Positions 46,742 through 58,712 are shown, numbered from the stretch's first letter. The stretch: DNA of 64,000 nucleotides from Pomphorhynchus laevis (GCA_012934845.2 WNNJ02002473.1:1-64000), one strand, 5' to 3'. A program made the numbers and translations. Notes: generated by a model from the sequence alone, not told the origin.

Positions 46742-49375
46742 CTAATAAAATGGCAAACTGAGAACCACATCCGACATTATTTATACGAAACACTAAATGT
46801 ATAAATAACTAATTTTGAAATACTAATTTTGAATTAGTTCAGTGCTCGAAACTTTAAGTAGTTCCATGCATTGAGGGAGATAACTATATGAATTTACCAA
46901 AACTGGCTGCTGCTTAAATTTGGAATTTTTGTGTATGATATGATATTGTATAATTTACTATATATAGTAAATATATATTATATGTATATATATTTTATAT
47001 TACTATATATTATATGTTGAATTTGTAAATATAATTTTATCCATTTTTGCTCTATTATATTAAATCAGTTACCTGAGTCTACATATTAAATTTAGTTATA
47101 AAATTATTAAAATAATAATGCTTAATCAAAATTTAATAATTAAATAATAAATAATTATAAATAATTGTTATAAGATTTTATATAAATAATATCAAATTTA
47201 AATTTAAAATTTAAAATTAAAATAAGTCAATTTTTATGGTATATACAATTTATATATTATACTATTATATTATAAAATAATAAATAAATAAAAATATATA
47301 ATAAATAATGCAAAATAATACGAAAGTTTAAACTAAATATTTAATTAAAGTTACTTTGTATAAAAGTTGGATTGTTATATTATCATCTTGACCAGTTGTC
47401 ACTAATATGTTGCTTATATCGCAATAAATAACATTTTGAAGAGTGGCTTCAATTTCGAAAGATGCACATTTCAATTTTGAAAGACGGTGATTATGATAAG
47501 TTACAACCGTTTACATTTTTTTTCTGTCTGCGGAATCAGATGCTGAGCTGTAACGGACGGCAGTATATACTTAAATGAACTTTAAACTTATTCAAGCACG
47601 AAGCGTCCATTAGTATGAATTGATTCTGTCAATCAATATACGAGACATATACTCTTTAATCTTCATACATTGTCCTCTAAATTATGATTTTGAAAATGTC
47701 GATTCGTAACTCCAGTTACAGTTCAATCTTGTTTTTGTCCAATTCTAAAAACGCAAGTTTTAAGCGAAATCGATGCCTTGTACATATTTTACAACTGTTC
47801 GCCTTGACAACTTCAGATTGGCATTATCTCAATGAGCAACCTTATTATTATCGGCAAAAGGAACAATTTAATACGAATTTGGTTTATTTATCGTATAATC
47901 TTGATTGTTCATTCACTTTTGTCTTTTACTTTCTTCCAGATCGAGAAGAATTTAAAGGTCGACACAAACCTCTAAACGTCTATTAACTTGTAATAAATTT
48001 AAATCAAAAGACTGTACCCAATATAGAACCTTTAAATTTATTTGATTGGTTTTAGAAATTAATGTTTAAATATCAATAGTTTAAATGTCAAATCTTAGGT
48101 GAAACTTATGATATTTACTACATATTGTATGTATTTTATATTGTAAGAATACAGTCATGATGGTCACTGGGATAATTAATTGTGTATGGTTTGGCCAGAA
48201 AGTTTAGACGAAACTTGTAATTTAAACTATACCAAACTATACGATATTATTAATCAGACCGGATAACTAAGTATACGTATTTTATATTAAATATAAATTA
48301 AAAATAAAGATCAATTATTATGATTGATTGATTATTTAATCAATCATTGAATCAACCTAATTGATTTTTATTTTTTAAATAAAAATCAATTATTATGAAT
48401 TAAATAATATATAACAGATGATGTCTCAGAATTAGGATTAGAGGTCATCAAATGGAACTGCTATGATATAAGTTTTGGACATGTATTCTTTAAAATGGGA
48501 TTTGAAACTATGCCAAAGCCGCAACTTTTAATGATTTTCTTCATTAACACGCGTAGATTACATTAATACAAAGTTAAATTTTGCTATTTAACATTTTCCA
48601 AAGATTGTATTGTCGATGTCATTCAAGTTGTACTTCAATACAGATGAAGACTCTAATCAGCGTACCTTTTGGCTACTTCCAGAACATTTAGGGAACATTG
48701 AGTTTAATTTAGATGCATCTCACTAGACTTTTCTAGCTGGTTATTTTATAAAAATTACTTAAATACTAAGATCCGAACATAATCAATATTTTTAGGCTCT
48801 CACATTTTTAAAAAGTTTTTCTAATTGGTTCGAATTAATAAAAAAATATTAATTCATCAAATAGTGATCGGAGATTAAAGTGTACAAACATTCGGTAAAA
48901 TTTGCTTTGCAATTGATTACAATAGATTTTTTAATAATAGGATAAATAATAAAATTTGATGATAATTTTGTTTTGATGAAATTTGCGAACTAAATTCGAA
49001 CGATAGAAATATAATCGTGCAACTACGAATCATCGATTTTTGTTGATTTACAGAATTTAAATAATCGTTTTTTTAAAATTTACAGAATTAGCCAAAATAA
49101 CGGTATTTATATGCTTGATTTGTAAATTGTTAATTTATATTTTTATCTCACTATCTTAACAAACCGATGCTTGTAGTAATCGATGGTGTTTTTAAAGTTT
49201 ATTCTAACAGATTGGTATATTGAAATGTAACAACAGAGACAAAAATGTATTCTCAGTAAAATCACTAACACCAATTCTTTACAGAAGGATAACATTCGTC
49301 CGTTCAACACTTTTCTTCAGTTGATCTACACAAATCAACGGGTTTGTAAATATTTATTGAACATTTTAATCTTAC
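46742..49375. other. AT-rich, mostly featureless
   Basis: Apart from the small frame at 47684 and a diverged Penelope-family end near 48420-48480, nothing is recognised. Confidence 0.4.
47684..47986 (+). CDS. Possible small plus-strand gene, unknown
   Basis: A 100-codon open frame from an ATG, with an aromatic-rich middle (DWHYLNEQPYYYRQKEQF). A consensus acceptor (tttcttccag) near the end hints at a short intron. I recognise no family. It lies on the strand opposite both host genes, in a gap without repeats. Chance is possible. Confidence 0.2.
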   Translation: MILKMSIRNSSYSSILFLSNSKNASFKRNRCLVHILQLFALTTSDWHYLNEQPYYYRQKEQFNTNLVYLSYNLDCSFTFVFYFLPDREEFKGRHKPLNVY

Positions 49376-49612
49376 CGTTGTGAATGATCATCGGAACTTT
49401 CCTTGACGACGTTTTTATCTCTAAAATCGTTATCGACACTGTTCCTGGACATTGGACTTGAATTAGCATTGGAAGACTGGTCACAGACAGGTGAGCTGTC
49501 GTCAAAACTATCTCGACGAGGAGATTTTCTTCGGTTTTCAGTCTGTTCAGTATCGCTTATGTCAGCATTTGAGCGAATGCTACGTTCATCACAAGAATAA
49601 CTTGGTGATCTG
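49376..49612 (-). CDS. Ser-rich exon downstream of the RS exon
   Basis: Acceptor tttatag, donor CAACG|gtaaga. Encodes SRSPSYSCDERSIRSN, then a run rich in Ser, Asp and Asn (RRKSPRRDSFDDSSPVCDQ, then NSSPMSRNSVDND) ending DDHSQR. In-phase joining to 53199-53859 supports one transcript. SP and RS dipeptides suggest phosphorylation. The next exon was not found with confidence. Confidence 0.55.
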
Positions 49613-50222
49613 CTATAAATGCGTAAAATAAAATTCAAATAAAGTCAAAGATATGTGAAGCACATATCTTATATAACTATGTAATTTCAACAGAAAAAAT
49701 TAAATTTATTTTTTTTTAATATCTTAAATTTGTTAAAAACACTAAGCAACTTTAAAGCTAAAATCAACCCTAAAAGAAACAATTTGTATTACATACATTT
49801 TTACGCATACAGCATAATTTCAACATTCTAAATTTTTTAATTTCGAAATTCATTTTATCATTTCATAACGCCCACGTACGCGACATTGCATGACATTTCA
49901 AACCTTAAATCAAGAAACAATTGAATTATATATCAATTTGAACCTAGGGTTTTCACGAATGTTTATAGCAGACAATTTATAGCAGACAATTTATACACAT
50001 TATACATTATCAAATATTGTAATCACTTATCTATATAATATAAAGTTATCCTTATAATAAAAAGATAACTGCGCTGGCATTTGCCAGTGCGTTTGCCAAT
50101 GATCCTATTTGGTGAAGCCGTAGTGCTGGTTTAGAACTCTGTGAGGTTACTAGAGGTCACATGATTCGTTTATTGCCGTCTGCTAGTCCTCCTTTGCATC
50201 CAGCAGTGGGAGGGATTTGGCA

Positions 50223-50275
50223 CTGATGAGTCATCGTAATGACGAAACGGTATCTATGACTGTTTACCTTTTTCT
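50223..50275 (+). ncRNA. Hammerhead ribozyme-like motif
   Basis: CTGATGA (50223-50229), a 5-bp stem II GTCAT/ATGAC with loop CGTA (50230-50243), GAAA (50244-50247), a 5-bp stem III ACGGT/ACTGT with one G-U pair, and cleavage triplet GTT (50262-50264). Stem I is the weak part: TACC against GGCA gives three of four pairs. It lies in a locally GC-richer block (50070-50300) that looks like a small retroposon. Confidence 0.5.
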
Positions 50276-50989
50276 TTCGCGTCGGGCTTATATGACCAAA
50301 AAAATCCACGCGAAATGGTATCATTTGAGATATATTTAAAATATTAAACTAGTAATCAGTGTATCACTTATGAGTGATAATAATACTTGAACATAGTCAG
50401 GCTGTAAGTCACTGAAATAACGATTCAATAAATAAATGAAATTCAATTCTTACGTAGTGAATAATAAAAATTAATATAAATTATACCTTTGATTACAAAT
50501 ATAATTGAATATCAACAGAACTATCATAATAGTTTTAGATTTTTATATTTTTATTCTAATGCTACAGTGACGAAATTTCAGCAATAATCAAAACTAAAAT
50601 AATAAATTTAAAATAATTGAATTAGTTTTAATTATAATAAATTAAAATAAAGATTAAACAAAACAGTTAAGCATATATTGTATATCTGCTTAAAGCTTTT
50701 AAAGTTATTTTATATCGATCCATGCATTAATAGCTTTATATAAATTAATAGTTACATGATAGGTATATTAATAATATATTAATATAAAGTATATTAATAC
50801 TTTATATTAGTTAAGTATATTAAGTATATAATAGTATATCTAATATTTAATATAATTATATATAATATTTATACTTTATATAAAGTATATTAATACTTTA
50901 TATTAGTACTCCATATTAATACTTTATACTTTATTTAGGTATATTAATACATAAAGTGTATATTAGGTATTATAGGTATAATACAATGA

Positions 50990-51165
50990 GGTATATTAAC
51001 ACTTTATTGTACGCATGTACCCTTCGTGAAAACTTTATAGTATATTAATACCTCATTGTACGCATGTACCCTTTATGAACACCTTATGAAAACTTTATAG
51101 TATATTAATACTTCATTGTACGCATGTACCCTTTGTGAAGACTTTATAAATACTTATAAACACTT
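50990..51165. repeat. Three-unit tandem repeat, about 60 bp
   Basis: Units share attgtacgcatgtaccct, gtgaaaactttatagtat and attaatac. Spacing varies between 58 and 68 bp because of a small internal duplication in the second unit. Confidence 0.6.
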
Positions 51166-51448
51166 TATGTATCTGTCACTCGCAAATGTTGATAAGCTAA
51201 CCAATATTAAAATTATAATTTGTTTTTATCCAATACAAACGTAAAATTATATCCAATACAAACGTACAATGGTGGATATTTTTTATAATTTTAAAATTAT
51301 AAGAAAATAAAAAATTGTGCTGCCATTGCTTTTATATTGCAAATTTGAAAATGAATTTTACCGAAGACATTTCAAACAATTAATAGCACATTAACATTTA
51401 CCAATAAATTTCTTCAAATAGAAATACTATTGTTCGTGGAAACATTTG

Positions 51449-51665
51449 ATATCAGGGTGTCAGCACCACGAAAGAAATTCCACAATGAAATTGTCGCAAA
51501 TGACAAAGTTACCATTTCGAACTAGTTGGTTCTCATCAGTAGCCTGTACTCCCCACTGTGGGGAGTACAGACAACTGATGAGAACCAACTAGTTCGAAAT
51601 GGTAACTTTGTCATTTGCGACAATTTCATTGTGGAATTTCTTTCGTGGTGCTGACACCCTGATAT
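51449..51665. repeat. Perfect palindrome, 92-bp arms, with hammerhead-like core
   Basis: Arms 51449-51540 and 51574-51665 are exact reverse complements. The 33-bp spacer contains its own inverted repeat (tgtactcccc...ggggagtaca). Each arm holds CTGATGA, GAAC/GTTC and GAAA in hammerhead order (51575-51599 on the plus strand), so the motif can be read from both strands. Perfect arms point to a recent origin or gene conversion. It may be a foldback element. Confidence 0.7.
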
Positions 51666-52021
51666 TAACATTTACGTGTGAGGTTCCATTTTATACTTAA
51701 TTTCAAAGTTTAAAATCTTTAATTTTCAAAGTTATTTTATATCGATCCTTGCATCTTTGTAGGCTTTATTAGACACATGTTCACACCGTAAATCAAAGTG
51801 ATTTAAACATCAAAATTGTATGAATTTCGATTTGCTAAAAATTTAGTGAAATAAAGAGGACAATATTCAAAATAGGCAATGCTTTAATGTTTATAAAGAT
51901 AACTTAAACCGAGATTTAGCACTCTATCGTGAAGTGGATTTGTTAAAAATGGTCACGCTGAAGTTTACGGTGACAATTAAACTAAGATATCTTTGAACAT
52001 TTCATTTTTCGGAACTTTGGA

Positions 52022-52244
52022 GCAGGATCAATAAAATACTATTTTACTTTTTGTATATATCGCTAGCTGCCGGCATATATCTTTTCATGCTAGTTGCTGC
52101 TAGCATAACCAGAAACAGAAACAAAACATGTATAAAATATAAAATATAGATGATATATTTTATAGATGTTTTGTTTTTGTTTCTGATAATACTAGCAGCA
52201 GCTAGCGATATATAAAAAGTAAAATAGTATTTTATTGATCCTGC
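52022..52244. mobile_element. Foldback element with asymmetric insert
   Basis: Terminal inverted repeats begin gcaggatcaataaaatac and end in the complement. They continue through the ttttacttttt and cgctagctgc blocks, interrupted on the left arm by about 25 extra bases (cggcatatatcttttcatg). The centre is AT-rich. Confidence 0.6.
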
Positions 52245-52322
52245 CACAAGGTTCCAAATTTATAAAGATAAATAAGGGTCACTTATTTCTAAACATATAT
52301 TTATAAAATTATATAAAACACA

Positions 52323-53082
52323 ATAAATAATAGAGGCCAAAACGAATTACCGGTTTACTTTGGGATCAAATCTGCAAAACTAGTGCCTGCAATTCTAACA
52401 ATTAACTTATATATGAACTTAATTTATCACAAACTTTTTAAATAGAGCATTAAAAATACAAGTAAAAGCTGATGTATTTGCTGGAGTTGTCTTTTAGCTT
52501 GTAAAAATTTGATCATTAATAATTGATTTGCAATCAAAAATTTGAAATAAATTATAAATAACTTATGGGAATAAAATACTAATATCACAATGTTCACAGC
52601 AAACGGCATATTATAGCAGTTTTTATTGTGACCATTATAGCAGTTTATTTTTAAATGCTAAATAAATTTGATTTGAGGTCAATTCCGTTTACGCGACTGC
52701 CTGGGTTTCCATTTCGGTTTTGATTGTGGTCGGAACACAATCCCAACACTCATAAAATCTCAATATTCTATTACGAAAATAACTTTTAGGTCAATTGCGC
52801 ATTATTTTATTATATCGTATAGAAGAAAATAATTGATAATTTACGATACTTTTTAAAAACGTATTTATGTTATTTTTTAATTTTACTGGTCGTAAAATAG
52901 CAGGCCAAAACAAATTAACGGTTTTACTTTGGGATCAAATCTGCAAAAATAGTGCCTGCCATTCTAAGTATTTAAGAATTAACTTACATATTAACTTAAT
53001 TTATCACAAACTTTTTAAATTGAGCATTAATTTAGATAGAGCTCTTTAAATAGAGCTCTTTAAATAGAGCTCTTTAAATAGA
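52323..53082. repeat. Direct repeats of about 130 bp and a 15-bp microrepeat
   Basis: 52323-52450 and 52893-53035 share gaggccaaaac, then ctttgggatcaaatctgc, and the aacttaatttatcacaaac end. A three-unit repeat of gagctctttaaata (53038-53082) follows the second copy. Confidence 0.6.
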
Positions 53083-53198
53083 TAATTTATTTTCATATAA
53101 ATTATGAATTTATAAATTATAAATTTATAAATTTATAATTTATGAATTATAAATTTTATTTTCATTAAAAATAAAACAATTATCTAAACAATTTTTAC

Positions 53199-53859
53199 CT
53201 TGAGTAAGACGATGACGAATCTTCGCTGTTTCGTCGGTCATCATCCCGATGACAATTTGGTCTGTCGTTTCGATCGCTACTGCGCAATTTAACACGATGA
53301 CTATGTTGTCTATGATCGCTATCGTCGTCATTATGATGGGAATTTCGTTGTTTATATCGCCTAGTGTGACGACTGGTTTTCTTTTCGTGATGTCTTCTAC
53401 GTTTGCTTTTGTTTCGGCGTCGACTGTGTCTTTCGGAACGACGGCTGTTATCCTTTGATGATGCATCATGTTGCTGTTGTTGTTGAATCAAAGACATCAT
53501 CATTGGATGATTGGGAGGGAACCCAAGTGATGGATATTGCGCTCCTGGAGGAGGTAAAAACCCTTGATACATTGCATGGAACATTGCTGGTGATAGATAC
53601 GGTGAATTCATTAGACTTGCAGCAGCATGTTGCTGATGTGGCAATGCCAGTGATCGACGATCGTCATCGTTCTCGTGGAGCATTCCAGAATTTGAAAGGA
53701 CAGCATTATTTTCTTCTAGATTATTTCTACCACCTTGTGGAAAATCAATACTAACTGATGCGTCAGGAATACTAATGGTCTGAGAACCGACTCTAAAAAT
53801 ATCAGTATTTTGCATGTTTAGCAATGAGAGAAGCTTCATTACAACGCTGCTCTTACGTT
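53199..53859 (-). CDS. RS/H-rich exon of an SR-like protein
   Basis: Acceptor ttttacag, donor TCAAG|gtaaaa. A hydrophobic start (MKLLSLLNMQNTDIF) is followed by an acidic part, a Pro/Met/Gln-rich part (PGAQYPSLGFPPNHPMMM, then QQQQQ) and a long Arg/Ser/His tail (SRRRNKSKRRRHHEKK and more). It joins the exon at 49612 in phase (AG plus C makes Ser). It has the same tail style as the exon at 58063-58712, with a basic region and an Ala/Pro/aromatic region. The phase does not allow direct joining of the two, so either an exon is missing or these are two related genes side by side. Confidence 0.55.
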
Positions 53860-53942
53860 CTGTAAAAAACTTTTGTCGAATAAACACAATATTTAAAGAA
53901 ATCTGCTAGAAAATTTAACTAAAAACATTAATCGTCATAACT

Positions 53943-56715
53943 AAATTTTATTCGTTATTTGAGTGATCACTTCGAGTTATCAGATAGAGATAATAAATTA
54001 TTCATTATTTGAGTGAATATTTGTAGACATTTATATACTACAATTTATAAAACTTAAACACCAAAATTCTTTCTTTTAAATAATTAATATTAAAAATAAT
54101 ATTTTTATTTTAAATAAATAAAACTATAATATTATACTATATTATCATCAAATATTGTTAGCATTTTATTAAAATTTAAGCTAAATTGAGGTTGATTACT
54201 AATTTTGTTAACATTTTGTTAAAAAAAGTAAAGTTTTTTTAATGTGGCAAATGCATACAACTGCGTGTTTACAAGCCCACAAAAGCGAAACAGATTAAAA
54301 AAGGTTAATCGTTTAGTAGCATCGATTTTAGTTGATTTTTGAAAAATTAGAGCGAGAATGATGATCGCAGATGATCAGGTAGGGAATTCCAAATAAGAGA
54401 AGCAGCGATATGTCGGGATCGACGGTCGAAGTTGGTTGAGTGAAGAGGTACGTTTAGCAGGAGAGAAACACAGGAACGTAGGTGAGTAGAAAGAGAGCGA
54501 AATTCACTTAGAGTTGGCAGATAGAGATAAGAAGGAGAATTACAATGGAGAAGGCGATAAGTTAGACCAAGCAGACGAAAACGAACGCGATATTCAATAC
54601 TTAGCCATCTAAGTTTTGATAAATATGAAGAGATGTGATCGAATTTACAAAGTCGAAAAAGGATGCGCACATCAGTGTTAATGAAGCGCTGAAGAGGTTT
54701 AAGGGATGACTTTGAAGAGAAAACGAGAAGGCTAAGACAGTAATCAATACGTGGGTAAAGAACGGAGGAAATAAGAGATTTACATGAATTAAAATCTAGA
54801 GAATTTCTGACGAGACGAGTATCACGGAGAAGAATATTTGAAAATCTAGTTTTAGCACGAATGAAGAGATCGAGATGCAAATTATTGTCTAAGTGAAAAC
54901 CTAGAAATGCTAGTTTATCTACATCAGGAATAATTGTGGTCTGAAAATACAGAGAAGGAAGAAAAACATAAACAGTAGAGGGTAAAATCCATACCACTTT
55001 AGATTTGGTAGGATTGAGGGACATGCGCAAATAAATTAGATGTTCTGATATAGCACGAAGGCAATTAGACGCGGATATGAAAAGTTGGCTTAGGGAATGA
55101 GGCGACGAGTGAGAATAAAGAAGTATATCATCAGCGAACTGCATTACTCTGAAGCAGAATTTATTAGTTATACAAGATAAATCTCAAAGAAGAAGCATAA
55201 ATAGAATAGGGCCAAGTAACTAAAATGTCAAATTTGTTTTTAGATATGCTGACCAAATATACTAGACCACTTTTCTAAAAAACGAAATGCCAAATGAGAC
55301 AAGTCGCAACACCAAAACACATTATTTAAGCAGCTTTTAAAAAGGTCATTTATATTATTTTATATCTGAAAGCAAAACAGATAATTCTTTAATTGTTTTT
55401 TGTTTTGGCAAATAATTATTGCTGCGTTTCCACAAATAAAATATCATCACTAAACAATAATAAAATAATTAGTAGCGTTTAAACATTGCATGGAAGCCTA
55501 TGTAATAGAAAACAAAGTTTTGTTTCCGATCGCAGCGGATAGTGAAATATAAACATACTTTAGTGTTTTATTGATCTACCTTGAATTCAAAAAATTAATA
55601 AATGGATCAATATCAGATATTTTAATATATGATATATTTATTTTTTATTATATTAAGAAAATGAAATTAAGATTATATAAACAATGGCACATCGCATAAT
55701 ATACGTCAATGGAAATGTTCTCGGATTGATTCAAAATTGGTTTTATATTTTACATTATAAAAAAGAAAAGAATTATAATATAAGCGGAAAGAACTAACGA
55801 AATAAGTTGGCCCGTAACAATTATATTTTAAATAAAAATCTAAAATTTTTATTAACATTAATCTTGTAAAAATGTAAGAAACTTTAAACTAACAAAATAA
55901 AATTATTAAATATTAAAAATTATTGAATAATTAATTTGTTCTTCTAAATAAATTAAAAATTACAAGCAGTAAATAAAAAAGTATCTATTAAAAATGTTTA
56001 TACTTATTTTAATTTATACTTTAAATTACAAATTTTGCCTGGTAAAATGGTCTATCAGTAGGTGATACTTGATTTGTTACTGAGTTGACGTAGCCTAGCA
56101 TGCTTTTCGCTCATTGATAAAAACCAGGACAGGAACCGCAATTATTCCTTAGTAAGTAATTATATAAGTGCTCCAATTTTTACTGTCTTTTAATGTAAAA
56201 AAGTCATCTTTTTAGATACTTTTGAACTTTCTAAGTATACAAAAATTTTAACTTTTATATTAAAAAACTTATATTAATTTATATTTTAACTTTTCAAGTA
56301 TAAATCTTTTAACTTTACTTTTTTATAAAAAATAAATATCAAATTTACAGATTATTAAGTTTTATAAAATGTAAGAAATTTTAAACTAACAAAATAAAAT
56401 TATTGAATATTAGAAATTATTGAATAATTAATTTATAAATAAAAAAGTAAATAAATAAAGTAAAACAAAAAGTAAAGAAAAACAGTAAATAAAAAAGTAT
56501 CTATTAAAAATGTTTATACTTATTTTAATTTATACTTTAAATTATGAACAAAATTTGCGATTTATAATTTCATTTTAAAAAATTAAATAAAAAGATACTG
56601 TTGATATTATCGACACAATGTTGGCAAGTAAATAACCATTAAATTTTACAACATAATCATCGAAATCGGAAATACATTTATTAAATTTTATATTTCACTC
56701 GCTTCGACTTTATAT
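53943..56715. repeat. 1.74-kb interspersed repeat, copy 2 (with LINE inserted)
   Basis: Same sequence as 21714-23453, split at 54231/55224 by the L2-like LINE. A 50-bp stretch near 53966-54015 duplicates its start. It lies between the RS-rich exons. Presence in introns of two unrelated genes suggests a mobile non-autonomous element or a segmental copy. Confidence 0.75.
54232..55223 (-). mobile_element. L2-like LINE, 5'-truncated
   Basis: It begins in RT motif B (LGPILFMLLL), then MQFADDILLYSHSSPHS with an intact FADD active site, NPTKSKVVWILP, LAFLGFHLDNNLHLDLFIRA, SSVLYPRIDYCLSLLVFSSK and ASLIWNSLPDHLRSSF. There is one stop early in the frame and one just before the C-terminal FFKNQLKSMLLND. 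The 3' UTR tail is shared with the L2-like LINE at 41036-45043. It was inserted into a 1.74-kb repeat whose other copy (21714-23453) lacks it. Confidence 0.8.
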
Positions 56716-57069
56716 TTAATTTAAAATAAACTTTATAAAAGTGCATTATTCATTTTAATATCAGTTAGCGAAAATAATAATCGATGATTTATAGTTGATA
56801 TATATTGGTAATTTAGGTTTTACATGTAAGTTGTTTGTATAAATTATAAATTATAATTTATAAACTAAATTCTTAAATTACCAAATAAGCTAACTGAGTC
56901 TATTTAATATAATTATAAAATAAACAAAACATACTAATGCAAAATCAAATTTAATAATTAAATAATAAAATAAATAATTGTTATTTAAAAATTCTAAATT
57001 GATATATGTGTATTCAGTAATCGAAAATTGTTAATTCTAAAAATTTTATTTAATGCATTATATTTTATA

Positions 57070-57640
57070 TTATATGGTATGCATGAATGCTCATGCAAAA
57101 ATATGTTTCTTGTAAATTTAAATGTCATCTTTACGATATAAATTAATAGTAGTTTAAGTTAATGTTAATTTAATGTTCATATCTAGATATATACCTTCTT
57201 TATCATTAATATTATTTTTGTTAAGAATAAGGCTATCTGGATAAATTTGTTCGCTTATTGAATAAAAATTAATAGAATTAAATACACATATATCATCAAT
57301 GTGAACCTAGGTGTTATTGGATTTTTATGTAATTTCTGTTTATATCAATATATCGAAACATATTTCATATATTTGTATAGTTTAGATTTAGTTTTTAAAC
57401 AGTTATGAACAAATTCATATTCTATAAAGCTTAAAAACAAGTCAACTATAATTGGGCTACTATTACTTCCCATTAAAATATCTTTTATTTGTCTAAATAT
57501 AGATGTCCATACCTTTAAATAATTTTGATTTATTAAAATATTTAAGTATTCTAGTAATTCTATTTTTAATTTTAAAGAAGTAAAGGAATCAGTTATTCTT
57601 AATGCCCTCTATTCCTTATTCTGATACTCGTCTGTTATTT
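57070..57640 (-). mobile_element. Penelope-like RT fragment
   Basis: The minus strand gives LLEYLNILINQNYLKVW, then ILMGSNSSPIIVDLFLSFIE (motif B region, MGSN-SP), EFVHNCLKTKSKLYKYM and the YID block, then EQIYPDSLILNKNNINDKE, which matches the fragment at 4331. It is degraded. It lies in the intron or spacer between the two RS-rich exons. Confidence 0.5.
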
Positions 57641-57714
57641 ATTAGTCAACTCATAAAAATGGACTTTTTAAATTCTAATTTTTTATTTTAACTTGATATA
57701 AGTTATATAAAAAG

Positions 57715-58030
57715 AGTGTTTCTTGTAAATTAAAATATGTCATCTATACGAAATAAATTAATAGTAGTTTTAGTTAATGTTAATTTAATGTTCATGTCTA
57801 GATATATATCTTCTTTATCATTAATATTGGTTTTGTTAAGAATAAGGCTACCTGAATAAATTTGTTCGCTTTCTGAATAAAAATTATTAAAATTAATAAT
57901 TTTCGATTACTGAATACACATATATCATCAATATATCGAAACATATATTTCATATCTTTATATAATTTAGATTTATTTTTTAAACAGTTATGAACAAATT
58001 CATATTCTTGATTTTTAATAGGTTTTAATA
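57715..58030 (-). mobile_element. Penelope-like RT fragment with YIDD
   Basis: The minus strand gives EFVHNCLKNKSKLYKDMKYM then FRYIDDICVF, keeping the YIDD catalytic motif, then KANKFIQVALFLTKP-type downstream sequence in another frame. It is a second partial copy of the family next to the one at 57070-57640, in the same orientation. Confidence 0.5.
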
Positions 58031-58062
58031 TGTATATGTAAATACTTTATAAACATTAAAAC

Positions 58063-58712
58063 TTACAGATTAGTGGATGAATTCGTATATACTTCACTGT
58101 TGGATCTATGACGCCGGCGTTTCCTCTTTCTTCTATCATCAGAATTGTCCTTGGTGTGATCATCAGAATGTGCCACTAATTGAATAGAATTTTGCATTGA
58201 ATCGTGATTATCAGCCAACGATGGTTGTACAATATGAGTATTACCTGTTAATGATGGTAAGCCCATTTGAAAAGCTGCACTTGCAGCCGCATATGGGTCA
58301 AATGCAGCAGCTGAATATGGAAATGGTGGCATAAACCCTCCGGCAGTTGTTCCGGTAAGCATTGCTGGAAGCTGCATACCAGCAGGAGAAAAGTGAGCTG
58401 GTATTCTCGAATCCATAGATAGAGATCGTCTGCTTTCATTTGACCTTGATCTTGGATATCGTTTTTGATTATAATAGCTATTATGATGCCGACGGCGATT
58501 AGGTGATCTATATTGCGTGGTATGTCTGTTTGTATAATTGTTATGGCGACGGACATGCTTCGCATTTCTTTGTTGCAGATTAAAATGCTGATGAGTGTTG
58601 CTACTGTGATGTTGTCTGCGATCAAAATTATTTGCTTTCCGCAAATCTGTCGGAAGTCGATTATCTCGTCTTGCAAATTCAACACGTATTCTAGCACCGT
58701 TGACGTTTTTAC
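58063..58712 (-). CDS. RRM end plus RS/H-rich tail, SR-like RNA-binding protein exon
   Basis: After acceptor ttttcag the exon reads GKNVNGARIRVEFARRDN, the end of an RRM (loop plus last beta strand, as in SR proteins). A basic tail rich in His, Asn, Arg and Ser follows, with RYPRSRSNESRRSLSMDSR, then an Ala/Pro/Phe low-complexity stretch (FPYSAAAFDPYAAASAAFQM), then a second basic cluster (RRKRKRRRHRSN). SR-like proteins act in nuclear pre-mRNA splicing. The exon ends CTG TAA GTTT, so the TAA may be the real stop, or AATCT|gtaagttt may be a donor. Upstream RRM exons were not found. The product's exact family is not recognised. Confidence 0.6.
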
